8,857 nucleotides of DNA from Armatimonadota bacterium (GCA_029777735.1 JAKORR010000906.1:1-8857), one strand, 5' to 3'. Positions 1 to 6,762 are shown, counted from the stretch's first letter. The notes: generated by a model from the letters alone, not told the origin. Numbers and translations are program-made.

Positions 1-366
1 ATATAGCTCGATGCACGCGGCGATGATAAATACAGTTGGCTTAGAGCACTTACGGGGATCCAGGCCTAGGTCACCTGCCCCACGCGTAACCACCAAGCGT
101 ATGTAGGCATCGCGCAGACCGTTGGCGCGTACTGTCTCCACCACGGCTTGGCACATCTCTTCGCGCGTCATGGGCATCTGGAGGCTGATGGCGTGCGCAG
201 ATCTGTACAATCGGCCGACATGCTCCTCGAGTCGGAACACGCGCCCGTTATAGGCACGGATCCCCTCGAACACACCGTCGCCATACAACAAGCCATGGTC
301 AAACACTGACACCGTGGCCTTTTCCGCTGGAACCAGCTCACCGTTCAGGTAAACCAAACAGGACAT
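1..366 (-). CDS. ilvE: Branched-chain amino acid aminotransferase (partial, N-terminal 122 residues)
   Basis: Class IV (D-amino-acid/branched-chain fold) PLP-dependent aminotransferase. The family transfers the amino group between glutamate and the 2-oxo acids of Leu, Ile and Val in the cytoplasm, the last step of their synthesis. I translated this reverse-strand frame by hand; it is open from the ATG at 364-366 to the window edge. The N-terminal strand reads VYLNGELVPAEKATVSVFDH, followed by HGLLYGDGVFEGIRAYNG at about residues 24-41, the hallmark of the family with its substrate-proximal Arg/Tyr. The segment YIRLVVTRGAGDLGLDP lies near residues 89-105. The catalytic PLP lysine (around residue 160 in relatives of about 300 residues) is outside the window. 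An AAGGA ribosome-binding site sits 6 bases before the ATG. A D-amino-acid aminotransferase or aminodeoxychorismate lyase shares the fold, but the GVFEGIRAY segment favours IlvE. It lies downstream of two sugar-metabolism genes, but a strong hairpin separates them, so it may be a separate unit. Confidence 0.93.
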   Translation of the reverse strand, partial: MSCLVYLNGELVPAEKATVSVFDHGLLYGDGVFEGIRAYNGRVFRLEEHVGRLYRSAHAISLQMPMTREEMCQAVVETVRANGLRDAYIRLVVTRGAGDLGLDPRKCSKPTVFIIAACIELY

Positions 367-430
367 GTAACATTCCTTCTCGAGTGCGACCCTTGTGGAT
401 ATCGATAGCGAATGGGGCTGCGATGGCCCT

Positions 431-472
431 ACCGGGGGGCGAAACCTGACGTCTCAGGCCTCGCCCCCCGGT
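431..472 (-). terminator. Long GC-rich hairpin after the isomerase gene, no U-tract
   Basis: The arms ACCGGGGGGCGA (431-442) and TCGCCCCCCGGT (461-472) are perfect 12-base inverted repeats. Inside them a second 5-bp stem, CCTGA (445-449) with TCAGG (454-458), closes a CGTC loop, separated only by a 2x2 mismatch. The structure begins 15 bases after the isomerase stop codon and ends 64 bases before the ilvE start. Neither strand has a run of T after the hairpin, so it is not a canonical intrinsic terminator. It could be a U-tract-less terminator, a 3'-end stabiliser against exonucleases, or an attenuator in the ilvE leader. The hairpin itself is directly visible; its role is inferred. Confidence 0.6.
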
Positions 473-487
473 CAATCCTCCCGTGCC

Positions 488-1471
488 CTAGGCCCACGTC
501 ATCTCGCCCGGCGGCTCGGAGATGATCATATGCTGCAGGAAGGCGACCGCCTTGCGGAAGCCTTCGTCGACAGTCATGAGGCTGTCTTCGTGCTCGATAC
601 TCAGCACTCCGTCGTACCCGACCATGCGAAGCGTCGAGATGAAGTCGCGCCAGACATCCTCGCCATGGCCATAGCCGACTGTACGAAAGATCCAAGCGCG
701 ATGGGGCTCATCTCCGTAGTGCTTTGTATCCAGCACCCCGAAGACATCTGAGACCCAAGGGTAGACACGGCAGTCCTTGGCGTGGCAATGCTTGATGACT
801 TCGCCATACTCGGCCAGTTTGCGGACCGCCTTCGACGGGTCGATGCCTTGCCAGAAGAGGTGCGACGGGTCAAAGTTCGCGCAGATGCGGTCTGCGTACT
901 TCTCCGGGACCGATGACCGCAGCCTTATCAACGTCTCGGGATTATACACCAGGAAGTTCGGGTGCATCTCGAAGCAGACATACACCCCGTGCTGCGCAGC
1001 GAACTGAGCTTCCTCGCTCCAGTAGGGGATAGCCACCTCATCCCACTGGTACTGTAGCGCGGCCAGGTGGTCCTCAGGCCACGGCGCGGTGACCCAGTTG
1101 GGCGTTTTGTCGCCCTTGGCGCCGGCCGGTAGCCCCGAGAAGCTCGCCACGCACTCGATACCCATCTTCCCGGCGAGTTGCGCCGTGGCCCTCCAAACCT
1201 CGTGGTTCTTCCGGGCCGTTGCGGTCTTCGGATGCAGCGGATTGCCATGACAGCTCAGAGCCGAGATGACCAGACCACGGCTCGCCACTGCGTCCAACAG
1301 GGCCTTCCGAGCCTTGTCGTCCTCGAGGAGCTTGAAGGGGTTGCAATGCGCATTACCGGGGTAATTGCCTGTACCAATCTCCACCGCCTCGATCCCCAGT
1401 TCGACGAAATAGTCCAGCACTTCCTCCAGCGGCTTGTTGCTCCACGCTACTGCGAAAGCCCCGACTTTCAT
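488..1471 (-). CDS. Sugar phosphate isomerase/epimerase family protein (AP-endonuclease-2 TIM barrel)
   Basis: A 327-residue protein of the xylose-isomerase-like TIM-barrel superfamily, whose members (IolE, IolI, tagatose/psicose epimerases, DgpC-type lyases) use a divalent metal to isomerise, epimerise, dehydrate or cleave sugars and keto-sugars. Visible family marks are a first strand MKVGAFAVAW, the segment EAVEIGTGNYPGN (28-40), and four likely metal ligands: E168 in CFEMHPN, D201 in NFDPSHL, H230 in HCHAKD and E293 in LSIEHED. No signal peptide is seen, so it should be cytoplasmic. I chose ATG 1471 over an in-frame ATG seven codons upstream (1492) because an AAAGGAGG site lies 8 bases before it and falls inside the longer reading. 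It lies 288 bases downstream of a Gfo/Idh/MocA oxidoreductase on the same strand, a frequent pairing in inositol and keto-glycoside metabolism. The exact substrate cannot be read from the sequence. Confidence 0.9.
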   Translation of the reverse strand: MKVGAFAVAWSNKPLEEVLDYFVELGIEAVEIGTGNYPGNAHCNPFKLLEDDKARKALLDAVASRGLVISALSCHGNPLHPKTATARKNHEVWRATAQLAGKMGIECVASFSGLPAGAKGDKTPNWVTAPWPEDHLAALQYQWDEVAIPYWSEEAQFAAQHGVYVCFEMHPNFLVYNPETLIRLRSSVPEKYADRICANFDPSHLFWQGIDPSKAVRKLAEYGEVIKHCHAKDCRVYPWVSDVFGVLDTKHYGDEPHRAWIFRTVGYGHGEDVWRDFISTLRMVGYDGVLSIEHEDSLMTVDEGFRKAVAFLQHMIISEPPGEMTWA

Positions 1472-1479
1472 AGGAAAGA

Positions 1480-1487
1480 CCTCCTTT
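1480..1487 (-). promoter_or_regulatory. Strong ribosome-binding site deciding the isomerase start
   Basis: The minus strand reads AAAGGAGG here, an almost full anti-16S match, followed by 8 bases and then the ATG at 1469-1471. The upstream in-frame ATG at 1490-1492 has no such site and would place this Shine-Dalgarno inside the coding sequence. Confidence 0.8.
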
Positions 1488-1759
1488 GGCATTCCGGCCC
1501 AGTGCCGATCCCGAACCGGGCTTGGAGTCCTGTTGCGTTACCCGGAGCAGCTCATGCCGAGTCTCCATTGTTTGTATATCCGTCCTGACGGTACTGCTTG
1601 TTAGGTGCTTCAGCATCCCGCTGCCCCGTCAGCCTGGCGTCCACTCGACGCTCTCATGAGCCATGCACTCCTACGAGACCCTCTCGGCCAGCTAGCCCAC
1701 AAAGATCCAACGCTGGCCCTTCCCAAAGGGCCTACTGAGCAGCCTTGCCCACTTGCCTG
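1488..1759. other. Intergenic leader between oxidoreductase and isomerase genes
   Basis: No convincing gene is present; the open frames here lack ribosome sites and family features. Going with transcription (minus strand), the stretch holds a terminator-like hairpin near 1715-1732, then short dyads GCGTC-CACTC-GACGC (1637-1651), the 8-base palindrome CTCATGAG (1653-1660) and CCGTC-CT-GACGG (1580-1591). The minus strand also shows an AT-rich TATACA just after the last dyad (around 1573-1578), a possible -10 element, but no good -35 hexamer 16-18 bases upstream. Together these hint at a separate, regulated promoter for the isomerase gene. This is weak evidence. Confidence 0.35.
1715..1732 (-). 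terminator. Hairpin downstream of the oxidoreductase gene
   Basis: GGCCCTT (1715-1721) and AAGGGCC (1726-1732) are perfect 7-bp inverted repeats around a 4-base loop, starting 27 bases after the oxidoreductase stop codon on the minus strand. The bases that follow on that strand (AGCGTTGGATCTTTG) are only weakly T-rich, so termination efficiency is uncertain. The same hairpin-without-U-tract arrangement follows the next gene (431-472). Confidence 0.5.
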
Positions 1760-2944
1760 TTAAACCTTCGGCACCCGCACCCAGGCACCTTCCTTCGTCG
1801 CCTGCTCGCACGCATGAAGAACTGCCTGAGTCCTACAACCCGAAGCGAAGGTTGGCTCTGGACTGGGTCCACCCTCGGCTATAGCTTGCAAGATATCGGC
1901 CACGGTGTTGATGAATGTATGTTCATAGCCGATGATATGGGCAGTGGGCCAATATCGGGGCCCACCTCCGGGCAGCCCCATGTACGGATGCACCGGGTCA
2001 CTGGCCTGAATCAACCTGAAACCGCTGCGGTCCGCCGGATCGGTTCCGCTGCAGTAATAGAGCTCGTTCATGCGCTCTAGGTTGAAGATGACGGAGCCCT
2101 TGCTCCCATTGATCTCGAACCAGTTGTAGTTCTTGTGGCCGGCGGCGAACCGCGTTGCCTCGAAGGTTCCAAGTGCACCGCTGCGAAATTCTGCCAGGGC
2201 GACAACTCCATCGTCAACATCGACCCTGCCCATCGCGCCCGCAGCAGCCGCCCCCCCGAGTCCTCCATCAACCGCCGACGCCTTCGGCCTCTGCTTCACC
2301 CAAGTCTTCATCGTACACGAGACGCGGGAGATATCACCCACCAGCCAGAGGGCCAGGTCGACGCTGTGTGCCATCAGGTCGCCCAGCGATCCAGACCCGG
2401 CCACGCGCTTCTGGAAGCGCCACATGAGCGGCACTGCCGGGTCCATGGCCCAGTCCTGCAGGTACAACGCACGCCAGTGGTAGATCTCGCCTAGGTCCTC
2501 ATTCTCCACCATCTTGTGGACCAAGGCCACTGCCGGAGCGCGCCGGTAGTTGTGGCACACTGTGTTGATGACGCCCGCCTTTTGCACGGCGTCTCGGGCC
2601 TTCTTGGCGTCTTCAAGGCTGGTCGCCAGCGGCTTCTCACAGAAGACATGCTTGCCGGCCTTGGCGGCCTTGATTGCCAACTGCGCGTGTACGTTGTTCG
2701 GCGCGGTGATGTCGATCAGGTCGATATCATCCCGTGCAGCCACGGCCTCAATAGAGTACTCCGTTTCCTCCCAGCCGAACCGCGCGGCCATCTGGTCGCA
2801 CAACTTGCGCTGGCGCCCTACCAGCACACGCATTACTGGTCGCACCTGCAGCTCGGGGAAATAGAAGGAAACCTGACGATAGGCGTTGCTGTGCGCACGC
2901 CCCATGAACTGGTAGCCCACCAATGCTACCCTAATCTCGTCCAT
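1760..2944 (-). CDS. Gfo/Idh/MocA family NAD(P)-dependent oxidoreductase
   Basis: A 394-residue cytoplasmic dehydrogenase of the family that includes glucose-fructose oxidoreductase, inositol 2-dehydrogenase and the 3-keto-glycoside-forming oxidases. The Rossmann domain opens with VALVGYQFMGRAHSNAY (7-22), a variant of the GxGxxG loop in which the second glycine is replaced. It continues with DLIDITAPNNVHAQLA (75-90) and the diagnostic CEKPL (102-106) with its catalytic lysine. The second domain carries GDLMAHSVDLALWL (188-201), where D189 and H193 match the conserved catalytic pair. A Gly/Ala-rich stretch at about 228-239 looks like an inserted loop before VDVDDG. Length is normal for the family (about 350-400). 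An AGGAGG site (2954-2959) lies 9 bases before the ATG. The gene starts 98 bases after the YhaN-type ATPase on the same strand and precedes the isomerase-fold gene, its likely pathway partner. The substrate is unknown. Confidence 0.93.
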   Translation of the reverse strand: MDEIRVALVGYQFMGRAHSNAYRQVSFYFPELQVRPVMRVLVGRQRKLCDQMAARFGWEETEYSIEAVAARDDIDLIDITAPNNVHAQLAIKAAKAGKHVFCEKPLATSLEDAKKARDAVQKAGVINTVCHNYRRAPAVALVHKMVENEDLGEIYHWRALYLQDWAMDPAVPLMWRFQKRVAGSGSLGDLMAHSVDLALWLVGDISRVSCTMKTWVKQRPKASAVDGGLGGAAAAGAMGRVDVDDGVVALAEFRSGALGTFEATRFAAGHKNYNWFEINGSKGSVIFNLERMNELYYCSGTDPADRSGFRLIQASDPVHPYMGLPGGGPRYWPTAHIIGYEHTFINTVADILQAIAEGGPSPEPTFASGCRTQAVLHACEQATKEGAWVRVPKV

Positions 2945-2948
2945 CCCG

Positions 2949-3020
2949 GTATCCCTCCTGGCTCTCGAAGGTAGCTCGCTGTTAAAACAAGTTTCCGTGC
3001 GCCGCAGAGTTTCCCTCCTG
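2949..3020 (-). repeat. Duplicated ribosome-binding-site-like element, 60 bases apart
   Basis: GTATCCCTCCTG (2949-2960) and GTTTCCCTCCTG (3009-3020) match at 11 of 12 bases and sit exactly 60 bases apart. On the minus strand both give CAGGAGGG, a strong Shine-Dalgarno. The copy nearer the oxidoreductase gene is its ribosome-binding site. The distal one has no ATG, GTG or TTG at proper spacing. The duplication may be coincidence, or may mark a lost small gene or an early start. Confidence 0.4.
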
Positions 3021-3042
3021 CTCCTCGCTAGACTGTGAGACC

Positions 3043-5487
3043 TCAGAGCTCGATCGCGGTCGTAGCCAGACTATCGTACTCGTGTCCCACCGTGAGGATG
3101 ATGATTTGAGTAATCTCAGCCAACTCTCTCAGCACTGCCAGGGCCGAAGCCTTGCGATCTTCATCAAAGGCGATCAAGGGCTCGTCAAGCAACAGCGGCG
3201 GCCCGTCCTGCGGCCAGAGGGTCTTATACGTGGCCAGTCGCAACGCCAGGTAGATCTGCTCGCGCGTGGCGTAGCTCAGGATGTCGGCTTTGGCTGGGCC
3301 CTGTTTGGCTGCCACCTGCACCAGCGGCGCTCCGTCGGCGTCGAGCACCATCTCGTTATAGCGCCCCAAGGTAAGACGTTCCAGCAGGCTTGCCGCTTGG
3401 GGCAGCAGAACCTCGCGCGCCGAAGCCCTCACCTCGCGAATTGCTCGTGCCAGAAGGTCCACAACAGTTCCCAGCACCCGTTCCTGTCGCACCGCACTTG
3501 CCAGCTCGTGCTCAGCTGCTTCCAACTCGGCCACAGCCACCAGCGCCTCAGCTGCCGCGCCGCGCACTGAGCTGAGCGTGCCCTCGGCAGACGCAACCTG
3601 CCGTGCCGCCTCTTGCTCCTCTTCGCGCAGTCTCTGCAGGGACACCTGCAGGCTCCCATACTCCTGCTCGCTCATCGCCGCGATCTGCATTTCAGGCTGA
3701 TCGAGCTGCTGCATCAGCGTCCGCTCCTGGACCTGCTGTCGCGCCAGGTCAGCCTCCAAGTCCGGCAGGCTGGTGCCTTCCAGAGCCTGCTGCAGCCGAG
3801 CTTCCAACTGGTTGGCCCGGGCTTGAAGCCTCTCATGCTCCTCAGCGCGGCTCCTGGCGGTAGCCAGATCAGCTACGCCCCATTCCTCGAGTTGCTCTCG
3901 CACCAGCCTGACCAGGTCCTCGGCGGCCTCCCTCCCCTGAGAGGCCTGTTTGCCCAGACCTTCAGCCCTCGCTTGCCGGGCAGAGTGGGCCTCGCGGATC
4001 CGCGCCGTCTTCTCTATCGCCATCACGCGCTGCTGCGCTAGAGCGCTCGGAGAGGTCACGCCGTAGCATCTCAAGAGCGCCACCAGTTCCTCGGCGCGCT
4101 CGTCGAGGAGACGCCGGGCTTCATCGATTGCCGCCATGTCCACCGCGCGGCGACAGAGCAGGTCCAGTAGGCCTACCAGAGCGACCAAAGCAGCCACGCC
4201 CCAGACTATCGCTATCCCGACAGGGGGCAACGCTGACCGCGCGAGAAGAGCCACAACAGCGATGACTGCAGCCGCTGCGAGCAGAAAAAGGCCCCGCGTG
4301 CGCCGACCGGCGACCTTGGCCTGGGCCTCTTCCTGCTGTCTTTCCAGCTCCCGCAATCGCGCTTCAGCCTGGGACTTCTCCTCAGCAAGCGCGGAAGCTC
4401 GGACGACGTCTTGCTCGCTCGGCACCTCGCGCATCGCCGCTTCAAGCTGGACACGCAGCTCTTCCGCGGCCTGTGCATCCTCCTTAGCCTGCTGCTGGGC
4501 CGTCATGGCTTGCTCGCGGAGTTGGTTAGCCTGCTGGCTCTTCTCTTCCAGGGCGCGCACTTCCTCGGGCCGAAGCGCCGCAGCAGCAGCCAATCGGTCT
4601 CTGACCTCCTCCAGCTCACGCCGCAGGGCTACCGCCTGGCCAATACGCTGGCTGAGTTGCTCCTTCTTCTTCCTCGCCTCCGCCAGGCTGGCCTCGATTT
4701 CTCTGCGATGGCGCGCCGCCTCCAGCAGCGGCTCCAGACGCTCCAGCTCCCTGCGGCATCGGACCAGACGCTCCTGGGCCTCCAAGAGCTGAGCCCTGGC
4801 CTGCTCCTCCAGGTTTCGGCGTGTGAGAAGCCCCTGCTGTTGGCCGTCGCCGTGGAGTTTGCGTTTCGCTGTCTCCACCAGTTCCCGAGCCCTGGCCACG
4901 GCGCCGGGGTTGCGCGGCGCGGGACGATCCATCCCCCGCGCATAGTCGCTGTGACGCTTTTCAAGTTCACGTTGGACCGCTACTGGGTTCACCGCGCTGC
5001 CGCCGGCCAGCACAGCCTGGGCGAGCACTTCGTCCAGGTCCTTGGCCCGCTGCACCGCGACCCACTCCCCCTGACGCAGATGAGCTGTGGCGAGGTACTG
5101 CTGTTCGCTGGACTGCGTCAGGCCCACCATCTCGGCTAGGCGGGTGCGCACCCGCTCGTCGGCGGTGAGGCGTTCCGAACCGTCTAGGGCTTCGAGCACC
5201 GAGCGCCCTGCGGCGTAGTCCCGCAGAACCCGCCACCCACGGCCCGCGTGCTCGAACTCGGCTTCAAGCACGTACATCTCGTCAGTACCCCAGCTCTGCC
5301 AGCGACGGTAATCGTCGGCGCTTGTCGTGATGGGGGCCGAGCCGAGCAGGACTTTGGCGATTGCCTCGGCCAAGGTGGACTTGCCAGCCTCATTGGGGCC
5401 ACGCACTAGGTTGACGCCGCCCGCGAAAGACCATTCGCCCTGCCCGAGGCAGCCGAAGTTCTCAATCCGCAGATGGCGGAGGATCAT
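3043..5487 (-). CDS. SbcC/Rad50-like ATPase of the YhaN type with central transmembrane hairpin
   Basis: An 814-residue ABC-type ATPase of the SMC/Rad50 class. Its head is split: the N-terminal half begins MILRHLRIENFGCLG and has Walker A GPNEAGKST (30-38) and a Q-loop near Q139 (HLRQGEW). The C-terminal half has the signature region SYATREQ (738-744), Walker B LLLDEP (765-770) and the H-loop histidine H802 (TVGHEYD). Between them lie Glu/Gln/Arg/Ala-rich coiled-coil segments at about 225-397 and 450-690. Where Rad50/SbcC carry the CxxC zinc hook, this protein has two hydrophobic helices (about 399-417 and 424-444) joined by a short SALPP turn, and no CxxC. That architecture matches Bacillus YhaN. 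The start codon overlaps the upstream nuclease stop (ATGA), with GGAGG 7 bases before the ATG, so the two are translationally coupled and probably form one complex acting on DNA at the membrane. It is shorter than E. coli SbcC (over 1000 residues) and YhaN (over 900). Confidence 0.9.
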   Translation of the reverse strand: MILRHLRIENFGCLGQGEWSFAGGVNLVRGPNEAGKSTLAEAIAKVLLGSAPITTSADDYRRWQSWGTDEMYVLEAEFEHAGRGWRVLRDYAAGRSVLEALDGSERLTADERVRTRLAEMVGLTQSSEQQYLATAHLRQGEWVAVQRAKDLDEVLAQAVLAGGSAVNPVAVQRELEKRHSDYARGMDRPAPRNPGAVARARELVETAKRKLHGDGQQQGLLTRRNLEEQARAQLLEAQERLVRCRRELERLEPLLEAARHRREIEASLAEARKKKEQLSQRIGQAVALRRELEEVRDRLAAAAALRPEEVRALEEKSQQANQLREQAMTAQQQAKEDAQAAEELRVQLEAAMREVPSEQDVVRASALAEEKSQAEARLRELERQQEEAQAKVAGRRTRGLFLLAAAAVIAVVALLARSALPPVGIAIVWGVAALVALVGLLDLLCRRAVDMAAIDEARRLLDERAEELVALLRCYGVTSPSALAQQRVMAIEKTARIREAHSARQARAEGLGKQASQGREAAEDLVRLVREQLEEWGVADLATARSRAEEHERLQARANQLEARLQQALEGTSLPDLEADLARQQVQERTLMQQLDQPEMQIAAMSEQEYGSLQVSLQRLREEEQEAARQVASAEGTLSSVRGAAAEALVAVAELEAAEHELASAVRQERVLGTVVDLLARAIREVRASAREVLLPQAASLLERLTLGRYNEMVLDADGAPLVQVAAKQGPAKADILSYATREQIYLALRLATYKTLWPQDGPPLLLDEPLIAFDEDRKASALAVLRELAEITQIIILTVGHEYDSLATTAIEL

Positions 5488-6656
5488 TGCCCTTCCTCCC
5501 TGCCTCCCAGCAGGTAGCAGCCAAGTAACAAAGCCTCGCGCAGTATTGCTGCTTCCTCTGCCGCACCGGTTCCAGAAAGCGCCTGAGTGTCCTGGTCCGC
5601 TGTTGTCGCGCGCTTCTCAGCCTCGGCCAAGGCTTCGTGGGCGAGGCGCACGAAGCGTCCCAGCACTGTGAAGTCTCCGGCCTGAGCCGCCGCCTCCACG
5701 TCGGGCACCGGCGTGGTCTCGTCTCTGAGGTCTAGGCAGAAGAACCTGTCGGCCATCTTGCCTAGGATGCCAGCTAGGTCCAGCGCCGCTGGGCGTTCCC
5801 TCGGCCCTTGCACCCGCACGCGCAGTAACGCCTGCGCGTCGGCCATCTCGGCTAGCCGTGCCTCCAGTGACTGCACCCTCGGCTCCGCCAACTCGGTCCA
5901 CTGCCACGCTTGACTGCCCAAGCCCGTCAGCTCTCCTGTCGCGAAGGGCTCGAAGTCTACCGAGCCGTCCTCTCGTACGGTCACCCACAAGGCCTGGCCC
6001 TTGCCCACATGCCCAAGGTCCATTATCTCGGGCGCGCCGCTGTAGACCAGTCGCGTGTTCCCGACCGCATGGATTTTGGTGTCGTGGTAATGCCCAAGCG
6101 CGACGTAGGACACCGGCCAGCTTGCCGCTTCTTCCGGGATGAGCACACAGTTCTGCGGCGATTCCATCGGATGCGGGGGAAAGCACGTGTGGGCCGCAGC
6201 CACCAACCGCATCCCGGACGGCCACTGGCGCCAGGTCAGGGCCTTGGCAGCCTGCCAGGGCAGCGCCACGATCCCCAGGTCCAGATCCTCCAACTCGATC
6301 AGCCCTGGCTCGGTAGCCACATAGATTCGCTCGGCCAGCAACCGCCACTCCGGCCGCTGGTACAGGAACGCAGGGTCGTGGTTGCCCGCAACTATCACCA
6401 CGCGCAGGCTTGGGGACGCGCCGAGGGCTGCGGACAGGATACTCACGGCTTTCTCAACGAAGGTGCCGAACACGGCCTCCTTGTCGAGCAAATCGCCGAC
6501 AATCAACAGCACGTCGGCTTGCTCCGATGCGGCACGGCACACTCGCTCGAAGGATTGCTCGATCAACCGATGATGAGCTGCCGTGGCTTGGCCCAAGCCG
6601 GCCATTCGGCCCAGATGTATGTCGCTCGTATGTAAAATTCTCACGGACCGAAGCAT
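5484..6656 (-). CDS. SbcD/Mre11-type metallophosphoesterase (YhaO-like DNA nuclease)
   Basis: A 390-residue calcineurin-like phosphoesterase of the DNA-repair exonuclease branch. The two-metal motifs are all present: SDIHLG (D12, H14), GDLLDK (D55), GNHDP (N92, H93), AAHTCFP (H156) and GHYHD (H189, H191). The N-terminus VRILHTSDIHLGR is typical of SbcD/YhaO. The roughly 130 C-terminal residues form a less conserved Ala/Glu-rich cap that would contact the partner ATPase. It overlaps the YhaN-type gene by 4 bases, so the pair is a two-subunit nuclease-ATPase. The start is uncertain: ATG at 6656 has GAGGA 12 bases upstream, a long spacing, while a GTG at 6644 would give the usual family N-terminus MRILHTSD but has no ribosome site. 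The active site is intact, so nuclease activity is expected; its specificity (end-processing or hairpin opening) is an inference from the family. Confidence 0.92.
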   Translation of the reverse strand: MLRSVRILHTSDIHLGRMAGLGQATAAHHRLIEQSFERVCRAASEQADVLLIVGDLLDKEAVFGTFVEKAVSILSAALGASPSLRVVIVAGNHDPAFLYQRPEWRLLAERIYVATEPGLIELEDLDLGIVALPWQAAKALTWRQWPSGMRLVAAAHTCFPPHPMESPQNCVLIPEEAASWPVSYVALGHYHDTKIHAVGNTRLVYSGAPEIMDLGHVGKGQALWVTVREDGSVDFEPFATGELTGLGSQAWQWTELAEPRVQSLEARLAEMADAQALLRVRVQGPRERPAALDLAGILGKMADRFFCLDLRDETTPVPDVEAAAQAGDFTVLGRFVRLAHEALAEAEKRATTADQDTQALSGTGAAEEAAILREALLLGCYLLGGREEGQ

Positions 6657-6658
6657 GG

Positions 6659-6664
6659 ATGATA
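6659..6664 (-). promoter_or_regulatory. Possible -10 element for the nuclease-ATPase operon
   Basis: The minus strand reads TATCAT (5 of 6 match to TATAAT) ending 2 bases before the ATG at 6656. If it is a -10 box, transcription would start a few bases inside the annotated coding region and the GTG at 6644 would be the translated start on an almost leaderless message. No convincing -35 hexamer lies 16-18 bases upstream, so this is tentative. Confidence 0.25.
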
Positions 6665-6701
6665 CACGTCCTCGCTAGCACTCCGAGGGCTAGTACCAGG
6701 C

Positions 6702-6730
6702 TTGTCCCTAGCCTTCCAGGTGTCTATCAT
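6702..6730 (+). promoter_or_regulatory. Sigma70-type promoter of the radical SAM gene
   Basis: TTGTCC (6702-6707, 4 of 6 match to TTGACA) and TATCAT (6725-6730, 5 of 6 match to TATAAT) are separated by exactly 17 bases, ideal for a housekeeping promoter. Transcription would start near 6737, giving a leader of about 26 bases that contains the ribosome-binding site at 6748-6753. This placement rules out the longer reading that begins with TTG at 6730 inside the -10 box. Confidence 0.6.
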
Positions 6731-6747
6731 TGAGAAAGCTTCTGAGC

Positions 6748-6753
6748 AGGAGA
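6748..6753 (+). promoter_or_regulatory. Ribosome-binding site deciding the GTG start of the radical SAM gene
   Basis: AGGAGA lies 9 bases before GTG 6763. The alternative upstream in-frame TTG at 6730 has no Shine-Dalgarno at suitable spacing. Confidence 0.65.
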
Positions 6754-6762
6754 CCCAGGGCG

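Noticed and set aside
2945..3007. An in-frame 21-codon extension of the oxidoreductase from a CTG at 3007, just after the distal Shine-Dalgarno
   Set aside because: CTG starts are rare, and the Rossmann strand begins right after ATG 2944, which has its own strong ribosome site.
4136..4792. A 218-codon plus-strand open frame rich in Ser, Ala and Arg
   Set aside because: It lies wholly antisense to the coiled-coil region of the YhaN-type gene. Its composition is what GC-rich coiled-coil codons give in an opposite frame, and it has no family features.
5910..6635. A 241-codon plus-strand open frame antisense to the nuclease gene
   Set aside because: The minus-strand frame carries every metallophosphoesterase motif; the antisense frame has no recognisable domain or ribosome site.
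6730..6762. A longer radical SAM reading from TTG 6730
   Set aside because: The TTG overlaps the -10 box of the best promoter and lacks a Shine-Dalgarno, while GTG 6763 has AGGAGA at 9 bases.
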